Origin: Rubricoccus marinus
Lineage (GTDB): Bacteria; Bacteroidota; Rhodothermia; Rhodothermales; Rubricoccaceae
Direction of reading: 5' to 3'
Length of the DNA: 64,000 nucleotides
NCBI RefSeq assembly: GCF_002257665.1
Contig: NZ_MQWB01000001.1
Coordinates: 306,474 to 370,473, forward strand
Shown: positions 35,342 through 44,556 of the stretch, one piece after another
How the letters are laid out: every line of letters starts with the position of its first letter
Position numbering within the stretch: the first letter of the stretch is position 1
Notes under the pieces: model-generated
Database searches by the model: none
What the model was told of the DNA's origin: nothing
The model's input: only the letters and a program-made list of their open reading frames with translations
Program-made: the position numbers and the translations under genes

Positions 35342-38044
35342 TTAGTGAACCGTGATGAGCTGGACATATCGGCCTCCACTCGTCTCGATGGACGCGGCGT
35401 ACACCCCGTGCGCGAGGTCTCCGAGGTCAACGCGGACGTCTTGCGTCCCCGCTTCCATCTCGAGCTCGAGTGGCTTACGAACCGTTCTTCCTAGCATGTC
35501 GAAGAACCTAACCGTGACGGGACCGGGGTAGCGGAGGTGAAGGCTGAACGTGATGGGCCCGGGTGTGGGGTTGGGATACGCGTGGGCCATCGCGGCTTCG
35601 CCGGGGCCGTCGAACTCGGTGGACGTCACGAGCGATGCGATGGGCACGACGTAGGCCCGGCCAGCGCTAGGCACGTTCCCCTCGTTCTCATACGACGCGC
35701 CGACTACGGCAACCCCGCTTCCGATGTCGAAGACGCCTACGCCTTCGGTCCGCCCGAGCGGGTGCCATATCGTACCGAGGATCGAGCCGTCCTCCCCATC
35801 CATCAGGTACACGCGGGCGGGTTCTCTAGACCCGGATGCCGCTACGGCGAAATCACCGACGCCGTCACCGTCAAGGTCGCCTGCGGGCGAGAGCCGCAGC
35901 CCGTACCACAGCCCCGCGGCTGGTGCGTCGAGGGCGTAGATCGGAGACCCGTCCGCCCCGCTGAGCGCGTAGAGGTACGGCGCTAACTGCGTGGTGCTTG
36001 CACCGACAACGACGTCAGGGACCCCGTCCCCGTCGATGTCCCCAGGCCCTGTCAGAGACCTTCCGAACGAATGGCCCGGGTTATGAGCCCCCGGGTAGTT
36101 GAGCGTCAGGGTGGGAGAGCCGTCGCTGCCAGCGAAGACGTGTACCCGGCCTCCATCGTACGATGGGGCACCCACAGCCAGCTCTCCCAACCCATCCCCG
36201 TCGATGTCGCCGACGCCGGCCACAGCCTTTCCGAACTCGCGGCTCGCGCGCCCATCAGGGGCGTTGAACGCGTGCACGAGCGACCCGTCACGGCCCGAGA
36301 AGAGGTACGCGCGGCCCGCGTAGTTGGGCCCGTCTTCCCGCGGCGCCCCGACGGCGATGTCGCAGAACCCATCGCCGTCGGCGTCGGGCGTGGAGGCCAC
36401 AGCGTGCCCGAAGCCTCCGCCCTCGACGGGGTCTGGCGACGACAGCGAGTAAAGCAGGGCCCCGTTCGCTCCGCTGAACACGGAAGCAGCGCCAGGCCCG
36501 CGGAGGGTGAGCTCGTTTCCGATCACGAAGTCTCGGACGCCATCCCCGTCTACGTCACAGGTCACGTCCGCTTCCCCTCCGAACCAGACGCTCTCAGACG
36601 GGTCTGGGGGGCTGACGGTGTAGAGGGTGGTCCCGTCGCCCGTCATGACGTACGCCCTGGCCTCTCCGCGGGCCCCCACGAGGTAATCTGGCCGGCCGTC
36701 GCCATCGACGTCGTCGAGGACCGCGACCGCCGTCCCGAAATGCCCACGGGGTCGGCCGGGAGTAGGCGTGAAGACCACGGCGCCACCGTCCAAGGCGTCG
36801 CCGGGGTGGAGCGCTACGATGTCGACCCTGCCGCGTCTGTCGAACTCGAAATCCGGCGCCCCGACGGCAAGGCGGACCGTCCGGCCGCCGGCCGGGGTTA
36901 CCTCAACGATTGAGCTCCCGAAGTGGTCGGTGGCCGTCCCGAGGCTGCCCGCGTAGGGCCCGGAGAGGAGCTTAAGCGCGGTGCCCGTCCGTCCGCTGAA
37001 CAGCGTGACCCGGCCCGCCCCAGGGGCGCCGACTGCGAGCTCGCCGACCCCGTCCCCGTCGAGATCCCTAACAGGCGCAGCGGTGGCCCCGAACTGGGCG
37101 CCGTAGTCAGGATCCGTCGACGTGAGGGAGTAGAGGGCCTCCCCGGTCGCCCCGCTCACGGCGTACGCTCGCCCAGCCTCGTAAGCTCCGCCGACGTTTG
37201 CGCTGGGGGTACCTACGACGAGGTCGTCGACCACGTCCCCGTTCAGGTCGCCGACGCCGGTAAGCGTGGACCCGAAGTAGTCCGCGCCGCTCGGCGCAGG
37301 GATCGTTCGGACGAGGCTACCCGATGCGAATACGTAGACGTGACCACGCGAGGTGCTGTCCGCGACTTCCGCGGGGGCGCCCACGGCGACCCCGTCGCGG
37401 GTGCCCGCCAACGCCGACCCGAACCCCCCAAACCGCATCGGGCTCGGGGACGTGAGGGAAGAGAGGACGGACCCATCGGCCCCGCTCAGCACGTAGGCGG
37501 CCCCGGCGTCCTGTACGCCGTCGACGTCCGCACCCGGAGCGCCCACCGCCACGTCCGGGACGCCGTCTTCGCTCACGTCCCCGATTCCCGCGAGGGCCGC
37601 CCCAAACCTCGTAGGGGACGCACCGGGGCCTTCAGCCGTCCAAACGGCCTCGCCGTTCGCCCCGCTCAGCAGGACGACTCGCGCCCGGCCGACCGCGACG
37701 GCGAGGTCGCGAACGCCGTCGCCCGTGACGTCGTCCGACGCTGCGACGTGCAGGCCGGAGTCCGCGCCCGCGCCCAAGGCGGCCGTGTAGATCAGCGCCC
37801 CGTCCCGGCCGCTGATGACGTGGACTTCCCCCGAGCCGGGCTCGGCTACGGCGACGTCGGGGTGGGCGTCTCCGTCGACGTCGCCGAGGCCGACGACCGA
37901 CCGGCCAAAGAGCCCGTTCCGAACGGGGTCGGGGGCGGGGACGTGCTGAATCTCGGCGTAATAGGGGGCTTGACCGAGCGCGGGAGCGGGGACGAACGTG
38001 GCCACGAGCGCGGCGACGATCAGGAGGCGAGACGAGGTTTGCAC
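35342..38044 (-). CDS. Secreted FG-GAP (integrin-like) repeat protein with T9SS domain
   Basis: A 900-residue protein. The GTG at 38044 is preferred as start because it directly precedes the signal peptide (QTSSRLLIVAALVATFVPAPALG); a TTG at 38095 is the only longer alternative. The body is a run of about 60-residue FG-GAP repeats with calcium-binding loops (GDVDGDAHPDVAVAEP, GDLNGDVVDDLVVG, RDLDGDGVGELAVG, GDIDGDGVPDVVVG), which build a seven-bladed propeller as in integrin alpha chains. The C-terminus is a divergent T9SS domain (AYPNPTPGPITFSL ... FFDMLGRTVRKP). The whole gene has no copy of the iterated motif. Confidence 0.88.
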   Translation of the reverse strand: MQTSSRLLIVAALVATFVPAPALGQAPYYAEIQHVPAPDPVRNGLFGRSVVGLGDVDGDAHPDVAVAEPGSGEVHVISGRDGALIYTAALGAGADSGLHVAASDDVTGDGVRDLAVAVGRARVVLLSGANGEAVWTAEGPGASPTRFGAALAGIGDVSEDGVPDVAVGAPGADVDGVQDAGAAYVLSGADGSVLSSLTSPSPMRFGGFGSALAGTRDGVAVGAPAEVADSTSRGHVYVFASGSLVRTIPAPSGADYFGSTLTGVGDLNGDVVDDLVVGTPSANVGGAYEAGRAYAVSGATGEALYSLTSTDPDYGAQFGATAAPVRDLDGDGVGELAVGAPGAGRVTLFSGRTGTALKLLSGPYAGSLGTATDHFGSSIVEVTPAGGRTVRLAVGAPDFEFDRRGRVDIVALHPGDALDGGAVVFTPTPGRPRGHFGTAVAVLDDVDGDGRPDYLVGARGEARAYVMTGDGTTLYTVSPPDPSESVWFGGEADVTCDVDGDGVRDFVIGNELTLRGPGAASVFSGANGALLYSLSSPDPVEGGGFGHAVASTPDADGDGFCDIAVGAPREDGPNYAGRAYLFSGRDGSLVHAFNAPDGRASREFGKAVAGVGDIDGDGLGELAVGAPSYDGGRVHVFAGSDGSPTLTLNYPGAHNPGHSFGRSLTGPGDIDGDGVPDVVVGASTTQLAPYLYALSGADGSPIYALDAPAAGLWYGLRLSPAGDLDGDGVGDFAVAASGSREPARVYLMDGEDGSILGTIWHPLGRTEGVGVFDIGSGVAVVGASYENEGNVPSAGRAYVVPIASLVTSTEFDGPGEAAMAHAYPNPTPGPITFSLHLRYPGPVTVRFFDMLGRTVRKPLELEMEAGTQDVRVDLGDLAHGVYAASIETSGGRYVQLITVH

Positions 38045-38536
38045 GAGCCCTGGGATTTTGGGTGGTCCGCTAATAGCAGGGGGAAAATAGACCAACGGGC
38101 GCGTGGTTTTTGACCGCCAACACGGCTACGCCGCCGCTCCCTGCTCTGCTGGGACCAGTGGTGGAGACGCACGGGGCGGGACAATGAAGGGGGGCGGGTC
38201 TTCGTAGGCCCCTCTGACGTGACCGGAGACGCGCCAGAGGCCCCGCGGCGCGGCACGCGACGTCCCGCCAGGGGGTGGCATCGCCGTGCAATACTGGCCG
38301 GCGCGACCTGGCGCGGATCGACCCGTAAGTCCCCGGGAGTCCCCGTATTGGTCCGTATGAAACCGCGTTGGCGCGCCGTGGCGCGTTCTGGAGAAAACGC
38401 AAAAGGGCCTGTTCCAGTCCAACGAGGCCCATTTAGAGAGGGCCCCTCGAAGCGGAACGGGGGATCCTCGGAGCGGGCCCGCCGCGGCCGCTTCTCTGGG
38501 GCCCTCGCAGGGCTGAGCCTCCCCACGTGGGGAGGC
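38045..38536. other. Intergenic region without a supported gene
   Basis: Between two minus-strand secreted-protein genes. Open frames here lack any recognisable protein. It holds one motif copy near 38232, an interrupted stem (GGGCC 38405-38409 with GGCCC 38426-38430, flanked by A and T runs), and the palindrome at its right edge. Confidence 0.6.
38517..38536 (-). terminator. 20-bp palindrome at the 3' end of paralogue B
   Basis: GCCTCCCCACGTGGGGAGGC is a perfect palindrome abutting the stop codon of the minus-strand gene at 38537. It keeps the outer GCCTC/GAGGC of the iterated motif but has a different core. Confidence 0.55.
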
Positions 38537-39925
38537 CTACCGCGCGACGGCCAGCCGTGCGCTCACCACCTCGCCGCCGACCTCGGCGCGCACGGCGTAG
38601 ACGCCCGCGGCCCACGCCCGCGTGTCGACCTCCCACGCGTGATCGCCTCGCGCGCCAGAGGCTTCGCGGTAGACCTCGCGGCCTCTGGCGTCGTAGACCG
38701 TGACCGCTACCGCCTCTGGCGTGCCCAGCTCCAGCGCGATCCGCACGGCGCCCGAGGCGGGGTTCGGGCTCACGCGCAAACGCGCGCCAGAGGCCTCCCG
38801 CGGAGCCGGCTCCCCCGCCACCGGCCACGCCGTCACGGGCTCCGATGTCCTCTTGTCGTAGACGTACTTGTCCCCGCCGGGAGTGGAGAGCCCGATGTAC
38901 AGCCGCCCGTCCGGGCCCGCGAGCGCCCAGAACGCACGGGGGTCGCCCCCAACCACCTCCCTGGGCGCCACCAACTCCTCCCACTCCGCCCACCGTGCCC
39001 AGGTCTCACCGGCATCCTCGGTCCACCACACCGGCCCTCTCATCATCACGGCTGCTGCCCGGCCGCCTCCGAGATCCACCACCTCCATGCACGTGCGGAA
39101 ATCCCCGGGGAACAGGCCCGCCCCCCGCTGCCACGTCTCCCCGCCGTCGTCCGACACGCTCACGCGGACGGAGTCGTCCGGGATGCGGATGTCGTTCACG
39201 ACCGTCAAAACCCGGTCGCCGCCGCTCGGTGACTGACCACGGAGCGTCGCGATGCAGTTGGTGGACTGCTGGCGGAAGGCCCACTCGGACGTGGTGTGCC
39301 ACGTGTAGCCGCCGTCGTCGGAGGCGATGATGCCGGAGAGCCCCCCGGCCACGAGGCGCCCGGCGTGGGCCCCCGTCGTGACGACCGCGATGCGCTCGGC
39401 GTACCCGTTGGTAAGCCCGCTCAGGTCTGCCGGGGTCCAGGTGGCGCCTCGGTCGTCCGAGAAGGAGGCCACTTGGCCTCCACGAGCGGCGATCAAGCGC
39501 CCAGCGTGCGGCAAACCCGCGGGCATCTCGATGATCCGCGTGACACCATTGACGTCTTGAATCTGCTGCCAGGACCCTGCCCCATCGGTCGAACGGTAGG
39601 TCCTATTCCCCTCATCCAGGAGGATCGTGTCACGAGAGACCACATGGGCCCACCTTGAGGAGCCTCGAACGGGTGCGGAGACCTTCTCCCAAAGCGTGGC
39701 CGAGTCGTACGGCGGCGCTAGTCGGTACAGGCCTTGGTAAAAGACCTGTCCACCACTGACCGCCTCCACTTCGTTAAACGCCGACCAGAGAAAGCCATCG
39801 GGACCCACGGAGAGCGGGAATACCGTGTCGTGCGGACGATCTCCCACGCGCTCCCACGTCACCTCCGGCTGCGCCGCCGCGCCAGAGGCCAGGACCATCG
39901 CGAAGAGGACGAGCAGCAACCGCAT
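38537..39925 (-). CDS. Secreted BNR/sialidase-like protein with T9SS domain, paralogue B
   Basis: A 462-residue protein starting at the ATG at 39925, which begins the signal peptide MRLLLVLFAMVLASGAAAQ. Asp-box-like repeats recur (SDDRGATWTPA, SDDGGYTWHTT, SDDGGETWQRG, TEDAGETWARW), and the C-terminus is a T9SS domain (VSPNPASGAVRIAL ... VYDARGREVYRE ... WAAGVYAVRAEV). The mature N-terminus QPEVTWERVG and the 280-bp 3' end match paralogue A at 33445 almost base for base; the central 900 bp differ more. No motif copy lies between about 38790 and 39875. Confidence 0.83.
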   Translation of the reverse strand: MRLLLVLFAMVLASGAAAQPEVTWERVGDRPHDTVFPLSVGPDGFLWSAFNEVEAVSGGQVFYQGLYRLAPPYDSATLWEKVSAPVRGSSRWAHVVSRDTILLDEGNRTYRSTDGAGSWQQIQDVNGVTRIIEMPAGLPHAGRLIAARGGQVASFSDDRGATWTPADLSGLTNGYAERIAVVTTGAHAGRLVAGGLSGIIASDDGGYTWHTTSEWAFRQQSTNCIATLRGQSPSGGDRVLTVVNDIRIPDDSVRVSVSDDGGETWQRGAGLFPGDFRTCMEVVDLGGGRAAAVMMRGPVWWTEDAGETWARWAEWEELVAPREVVGGDPRAFWALAGPDGRLYIGLSTPGGDKYVYDKRTSEPVTAWPVAGEPAPREASGARLRVSPNPASGAVRIALELGTPEAVAVTVYDARGREVYREASGARGDHAWEVDTRAWAAGVYAVRAEVGGEVVSARLAVAR

Positions 39926-40098
39926 GGCCCAGGATACAGCCTCTGGCGCCCCAGGCGAACGTCCGCATCCCTCACCCCGCATCTCCGGTCCCTCGTCTAG
40001 ATTCCCGCTGCGCCCGCGTGTGACCTCGTGCACGCCAGAGGCGGCTACACCTCTGCCGACGACTCCCGTCGGCCGCCCCGGCTGCCGGGGGACGTTCC

Positions 40099-40650
40099 AT
40101 GCACCCCTTTAGCCCCGAGTCCGTTACGCTGGCCCAGAGCGGCGACCGCGACGCCCGCGAGAGGCTCATGGCCGCCATCGAGCCGGTCTTGCGCTCCTTC
40201 TTCGGCGCCCGCATCGGCCGCACTCCCGACGCTGACGACCTCGTGCAGAACACCTTTATCCGCATCCACCGCGGACTGGAGGCGCTCGAAAACCCGGCCC
40301 GCCTCAAAGCCTTCGCGCTCAAAGCGGCCCTCTACGAACTCCAGGACTTCTACCGTGGCCGAGGCCAACTCCGCGAAGCACTTTTCGACCCCGACCTGCC
40401 CACGCCCGGCAGCGTCGGCGCGGACGACGGCGCCGACCGCATCGACCTCGACCGCGCGATGAGCGCGCTGACCGACCACGCCCGCGAAATCCTCGAACTG
40501 CGAGAACTGGGCTACCCCTACGTCGAGATCGCCGAGACGCTCGGCACGACGGAGGCGGCCGTCAAGATGCAGGTCAAGCGCGCCTTTGAGCGCCTCCGAA
40601 CCGTCCTCGCCACCGTTCTCGCTTTCCTCAGCCTTCCCACCCTCGGCTGA
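40099..40650 (+). CDS. ECF sigma factor (FecI/RpoE-like)
   Basis: A 183-residue ECF sigma factor. Region 2 is DADDLVQNTFIRIHRGLEALENPARLKAFALKAA (35 residues about 47-80) and region 4 is ILELRELGYPYVEIAETLGTTEAAVKMQVKRAFERLR. It is followed 7 bp later by a fecR-like gene and then a receptor with an STN domain, so it is probably released by the anti-sigma protein when the receptor is loaded. Confidence 0.9.
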   Translation: MHPFSPESVTLAQSGDRDARERLMAAIEPVLRSFFGARIGRTPDADDLVQNTFIRIHRGLEALENPARLKAFALKAALYELQDFYRGRGQLREALFDPDLPTPGSVGADDGADRIDLDRAMSALTDHAREILELRELGYPYVEIAETLGTTEAAVKMQVKRAFERLRTVLATVLAFLSLPTLG

Positions 40651-40657
40651 CCTTCCC

Positions 40658-41857
40658 ATGCGCGACGCGACCACCCTTCTCGCTCTCCATGACAGCCTCT
40701 CGCCCGACGAGCAGGCCGCCCTGGACGCGATCCTCGCCGAGAACCCCGACCTCGAAGCCGACGCCCGCCTCTGGCGCCGCGTCCAGGCCGAGGTCCGCGC
40801 GGACCTCTCGCGCGACCTTCCCGAGCGCGATCTCCTCGTGCTCCACGCCCTCGGCCGCGACGCCCTGAGCGCCGACGAGCGCCAGCGGCTGGACGCCTCT
40901 GGCGTGGCCGAGGCCGTCGCCGCGCACCCGGGCCTTCAGGCCGCCGCACGGCGCATCCAGGACGACCGCGATGCCTTCGAGGCCGCCTGGGACGCCGCCG
41001 CGGCGCCAGAGGCCGCTCTCGTGCCCGAGGACTCTGGCGAGACGCGCCGCCGCGCGCCGCAGCGCCGCGCCGAGCCCCGCGAGGCCGTCGCCTCGGGCGC
41101 GAGCCGCCCAGCGAGCCGCCGCGCAGGCCGGTGGGTGTGGCGAGGCGCCGCGCTCATGGCCGTCGTCGCCTTCGGCGCCGTGCTCACGTTCCTCTACGCC
41201 CGCGACGCCGACTTCCGGCGCATCACCGCCGGCGAGCAGCAACTCGTGGCCCTCGCCGATGGCTCCGAGATCACGCTCGCGCCAGGGGCCGTCCTCATGA
41301 TCCCGCGCGAAGGCGCCGAGATCAGCCCCCGCCAGGCCCGACTCCTGGCGGGAACGGCGCTGTTCGACATCACACGCGACCCGAGCGCGCCGTTCGAGGT
41401 GCAGACGCCCAACGCCGACATCGCCGTGCTCGGGACCACGTTCAGCGTCGCCGTGGAGCCTCTGGCGCAGTCCAGCGCGACCGCCGTCGTGCTCGCCAGC
41501 GGCTCGGTCCGCGTGGCGCCGCGCGCGCAGGCCGAAAAGGCCGTGACGCTCGCGCCCGGCGAGACCACCCGCATCCTCGCGCTCGACGCGCCGGCCCCGC
41601 CGAGCCTGACGGACGTGGCCTCGGACCTGGAGTGGACCGGCACGATCTACGCGCGCGAGCTCAGCGCCGCCGAGGTCGTCCGCCGCATCGCGCAGGCCAC
41701 CGGCGCCGACATCAGCGTTGACGCCGACCTCGCGGGCGAGCCGGTCTCCGGCACGTTCCACACGTCTGAAGGCGCGCTGAGCACGCTCAACACGCTCGCC
41801 CTCGCGCTCGACGCCGACGTGCTCCGTACGGCCGAAGGCTTCCGCCTCGCGCGGTAG
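40658..41857 (+). CDS. FecR-family anti-sigma / signal transducer
   Basis: A 399-residue membrane protein. A cytosolic N-terminal part with zinc-finger-less anti-sigma character (about 1-160), one membrane helix (WRGAALMAVVAFGAVLTFLYA, about 165-185), then the periplasmic FecR domain (GSEITLAPGAVLMIP, ARLLAGTALFDITRDPSAPFEV, VLGTTFSVAV, LASGSVRV, LAPGETTRI) and a C-terminal STN-like segment (ISVDADLAGEPVSGTFH). It should hold the sigma factor encoded 7 bp upstream and receive a signal from the outer-membrane receptor downstream. Confidence 0.88.
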   Translation: MRDATTLLALHDSLSPDEQAALDAILAENPDLEADARLWRRVQAEVRADLSRDLPERDLLVLHALGRDALSADERQRLDASGVAEAVAAHPGLQAAARRIQDDRDAFEAAWDAAAAPEAALVPEDSGETRRRAPQRRAEPREAVASGASRPASRRAGRWVWRGAALMAVVAFGAVLTFLYARDADFRRITAGEQQLVALADGSEITLAPGAVLMIPREGAEISPRQARLLAGTALFDITRDPSAPFEVQTPNADIAVLGTTFSVAVEPLAQSSATAVVLASGSVRVAPRAQAEKAVTLAPGETTRILALDAPAPPSLTDVASDLEWTGTIYARELSAAEVVRRIAQATGADISVDADLAGEPVSGTFHTSEGALSTLNTLALALDADVLRTAEGFRLAR

Positions 41858-41898
41858 GCCTCTGGCGGCGCCCACGCCGCTTCCACCCCCTCCGGCCC

Positions 41899-41932
41899 CG
41901 CGCCCCCGACCGCACACGCTGTCGGGGGCGCG
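41899..41932 (+). terminator. 12-bp hairpin between fecR-like gene and receptor gene
   Basis: CGCGCCCCCGAC (41899-41910) pairs perfectly with GTCGGGGGCGCG (41921-41932), loop CGCACACGCT. It could end or attenuate transcription before the receptor gene, which may then have its own sigma-dependent expression. Confidence 0.6.
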
Positions 41933-41964
41933 TATCGTTCGAGTCGAGAGTCCCCGCCGCCGCC

Positions 41965-44469
41965 GTGTCCCTGGCCGTCCGTCCCGTTCTGTGCGCGATC
42001 CTCGCGGCCTGCGTGGCGGCGGGCGCGATGGCGCAGTCCGAAGGGGCGCCAGAGGCCCAGACGTTGACGTGGGATCGCGCGCCGCTGGCGGAGGCGCTGT
42101 ACGCCTTTACTGAGGCCTCTGGCGTCGAGATCGTGTTCGCGCTGCGGTTGGTGCGGGACGTGCGCGTAAGCGGGCGCTACACCGTCGGTGAGCCGCCGGG
42201 CCCGGCGCTGGGCGCGCTCCTGGCGGGCAGCGGGCTCCGCGCCGAGCGGGTGCGGCGCGCGCAGTTCGTGCTCATCTCAGACCCGCTCAACCTGCCCGGC
42301 CTGGGAGACGACCCCTCCCTTTACACCGGCGTGCTGGAGGGCCGCGTGACCGACGCCGAGACCGACGAGCCGCTCTGGGGCGCGCACGTCTGGCTCGTCG
42401 ACCTCGACCTCGGCGGCGTGGCCGACGCCAGAGGCGAGTTCGCCGTCGAGCGGCTCCCGGCCGGGCGGTACTCCGTCCGCGTCTCGCACGTCGGCTACCG
42501 CACGGTGCGGGTGGACCTGGACGTGTTTCCGGCCTCGCCGCAGCTCCCGCCCACGATCCGCCTCCGGCCCGAGGCGGTGAACTCCTCCGCCGCGACGGTC
42601 CGGCCGTCGGCGCAGCCGCTGGAGCCCGAGCCCGGCCTGGCGGTCCTCACGCCGCCGGGCTCGCCAGAGGCCGGGCGGCCCGCGCTCTCCATCGCCGGGC
42701 CGGTCCTCGGCGGCGACCTGCTCGGCGGCCTCTCACTCGTGCCGGGCGTCTCGCGCGCCGGGGGCGCCAGCGGCCCGCTCACGCTGCGCGGCGCCGACCC
42801 CGGCCGCGCGCTCGTCGTGCGCGATGGCGTGCCCATCTACGGCGAGAACGCCTCGTTTCAGCCCGAGGCGCTGCAGTCGGCGCGGCTGCACAACGGCCCG
42901 CTCCCCGTCGAGCTGGACGGCGGTGCGGGCGTCTTGGAGCTCACCACGCGTGCCCCGGGGCCCGACGCCAGAGGCGTCCTCGCGGGCGGCCTGGGCGGCG
43001 TTCGGGGCGTGGTCTCTGCACCTCTGGCGCCGACGCTCGGCGCCCAGGTGGGGTGGGGGAGGCCCGGCCCGAGCGATCTGCCTCTGGCGTCGGCGCGCGC
43101 CGAGGCGGGCGCGCTCGTGATCGACCCGCGCGGGTGGCGCGGCGAGGCCGACGCGGCGCGGCGGGCGTGGGACGCGGAGGCCAAGCTGACGTGGACGCCG
43201 CGGCCGGCGCAAACCGTGGAGGCAGGCGCGTACCGCAGCGGCACGCGCCTCGGCGCCGACCTCCTCTCCGGCCCTGCTCCCGCCTCGTGGGAGATCCGCA
43301 GCGCGAGCACGGCCGCCAACGTCCGCTACGACGGCCTCGTGGACGATCGCACGTTCGCCAGCGGCCTCGCCTACCTCACGCGCGCCTCTGGCGACGAGGA
43401 GACCCCCGGCCTCGCCACGCAAACCGCGATCACCGAAGGCGGCCTCCGCGCCGAGGTCGATCACGCCCCTTCGCTCACCCACCAGGTCCGCCTGGGCGCC
43501 CACGCCGCTGTGCGCGAGGTGAGCGCGGACCAGGGCGTGCGCCTCCGCCAGAGGCTGACCGAGGCGGCGGTCTACGCGCGCGACACGTGGAAGCCGAGCG
43601 CCCGCCTCGAACTCCGCCCCGGCGTACGCCTCGCCCTCGTCGGTACGCGCGCAGTCGCGGAGCCGCGGCTGCAGGCGCGGTGGAGCGCGGTCCCCAAGCG
43701 GCTCGACCTCCGCGCCGGCCTCGCGCGGCAGACCCAGGCCGTCCACCGCTTGCACGGCTACGCCTCTGGCGCGAACGCCCCGCGCGATCTCGCCGCCACG
43801 CGCTGGCTTCTCGCCAGCGGCGGCATCGCGCCTGCCGTGACCTGGCTCGGCGGGCTCGGCGCCGAGTGGCGCCCATCCGACGATGTCGCGTTCAGCGCCG
43901 ACCTCTTTGTCCGCACCGCGCGCGACGTGCGCCTCGCCCGAGGCCTGGCGGTCCAGGAGCCGCCCGTCGAGGCGGCGTCGCTGGCGGCGCTGTTTCCCGC
44001 CCACCGCGAGCGGGCGGTTGGGTTGGACCTCGCCGCGGGCGTCCGCCGCCAGACCTGGGCGCTTCAGGGCGGCCTCTCGCTCGCGCGCGCCGAAGTGCGC
44101 CGCGAGGCGCCAGAGGCCTCTGGCGCCGTCCGTCCCTGGCGCGCGTCGCGCTACAGCCGCCCCGTCTCGTTCTCCGTCGCGGGCGAGAAGACGCTCGGCC
44201 TCGCCACGCTCGGCGCGCGGCTCGATCTCGAATCTGCCCGCCCCGGCGCGAGGGGCGACCGCGACGCGCCAGAGGCCCGGCTCACGCTCGGTGCCGACGC
44301 GCAGACCGAGGCGTTTGGCGTGACGTGGATCCTCGGCGCGCGCGCCGAAACCCGCCTGCGGGGCGACGGCCCGCTCGCGAGCGGGGGGCTGCCGCCCGGC
44401 GCGCCTCTGGCGCTCGGCGCCCTCGGCCCCGCCGTCGTCCCCGGCGTGCGCTTGGTCGCACGGTGGTAA
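41965..44469 (+). CDS. TonB-dependent receptor with N-terminal STN domain
   Basis: An 834-residue outer-membrane receptor with a GTG start and signal peptide (about 1-23). An STN (secretin/TonB short) domain at about 32-110 (LTWDRAPLAEALYAFTEASGVEIVFA) serves surface signalling to FecR proteins. A carboxypeptidase-regulatory-like domain follows at about 125-200 (GRVTDAETDEPLWGAHVWLVDL ... HVGYRTVRV), then a plug (LTLRGADPGRALVVRDGVPIYG) and the barrel. It is the third member of the sigma/FecR/receptor module. Substrate unknown; a ferric-siderophore role is only the family default. Confidence 0.87.
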   Translation: MSLAVRPVLCAILAACVAAGAMAQSEGAPEAQTLTWDRAPLAEALYAFTEASGVEIVFALRLVRDVRVSGRYTVGEPPGPALGALLAGSGLRAERVRRAQFVLISDPLNLPGLGDDPSLYTGVLEGRVTDAETDEPLWGAHVWLVDLDLGGVADARGEFAVERLPAGRYSVRVSHVGYRTVRVDLDVFPASPQLPPTIRLRPEAVNSSAATVRPSAQPLEPEPGLAVLTPPGSPEAGRPALSIAGPVLGGDLLGGLSLVPGVSRAGGASGPLTLRGADPGRALVVRDGVPIYGENASFQPEALQSARLHNGPLPVELDGGAGVLELTTRAPGPDARGVLAGGLGGVRGVVSAPLAPTLGAQVGWGRPGPSDLPLASARAEAGALVIDPRGWRGEADAARRAWDAEAKLTWTPRPAQTVEAGAYRSGTRLGADLLSGPAPASWEIRSASTAANVRYDGLVDDRTFASGLAYLTRASGDEETPGLATQTAITEGGLRAEVDHAPSLTHQVRLGAHAAVREVSADQGVRLRQRLTEAAVYARDTWKPSARLELRPGVRLALVGTRAVAEPRLQARWSAVPKRLDLRAGLARQTQAVHRLHGYASGANAPRDLAATRWLLASGGIAPAVTWLGGLGAEWRPSDDVAFSADLFVRTARDVRLARGLAVQEPPVEAASLAALFPAHRERAVGLDLAAGVRRQTWALQGGLSLARAEVRREAPEASGAVRPWRASRYSRPVSFSVAGEKTLGLATLGARLDLESARPGARGDRDAPEARLTLGADAQTEAFGVTWILGARAETRLRGDGPLASGGLPPGAPLALGALGPAVVPGVRLVARW

Positions 44470-44556
44470 CGGGGAGGGAGGCCGACAGGCTCTGCCCATT
44501 CCCGCATCCCCGTTCCCCTGCCAAGCGCCTGTCACCGCCAGAGGCGAGATTAGAGC

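Noticed and set aside
38020..38526. Minus-strand frame of 168 residues in the gap before the FG-GAP gene
   Set aside because: No signal, domain or plausible composition; it overlaps the FG-GAP gene start and carries Arg/Pro-rich shadow sequence.
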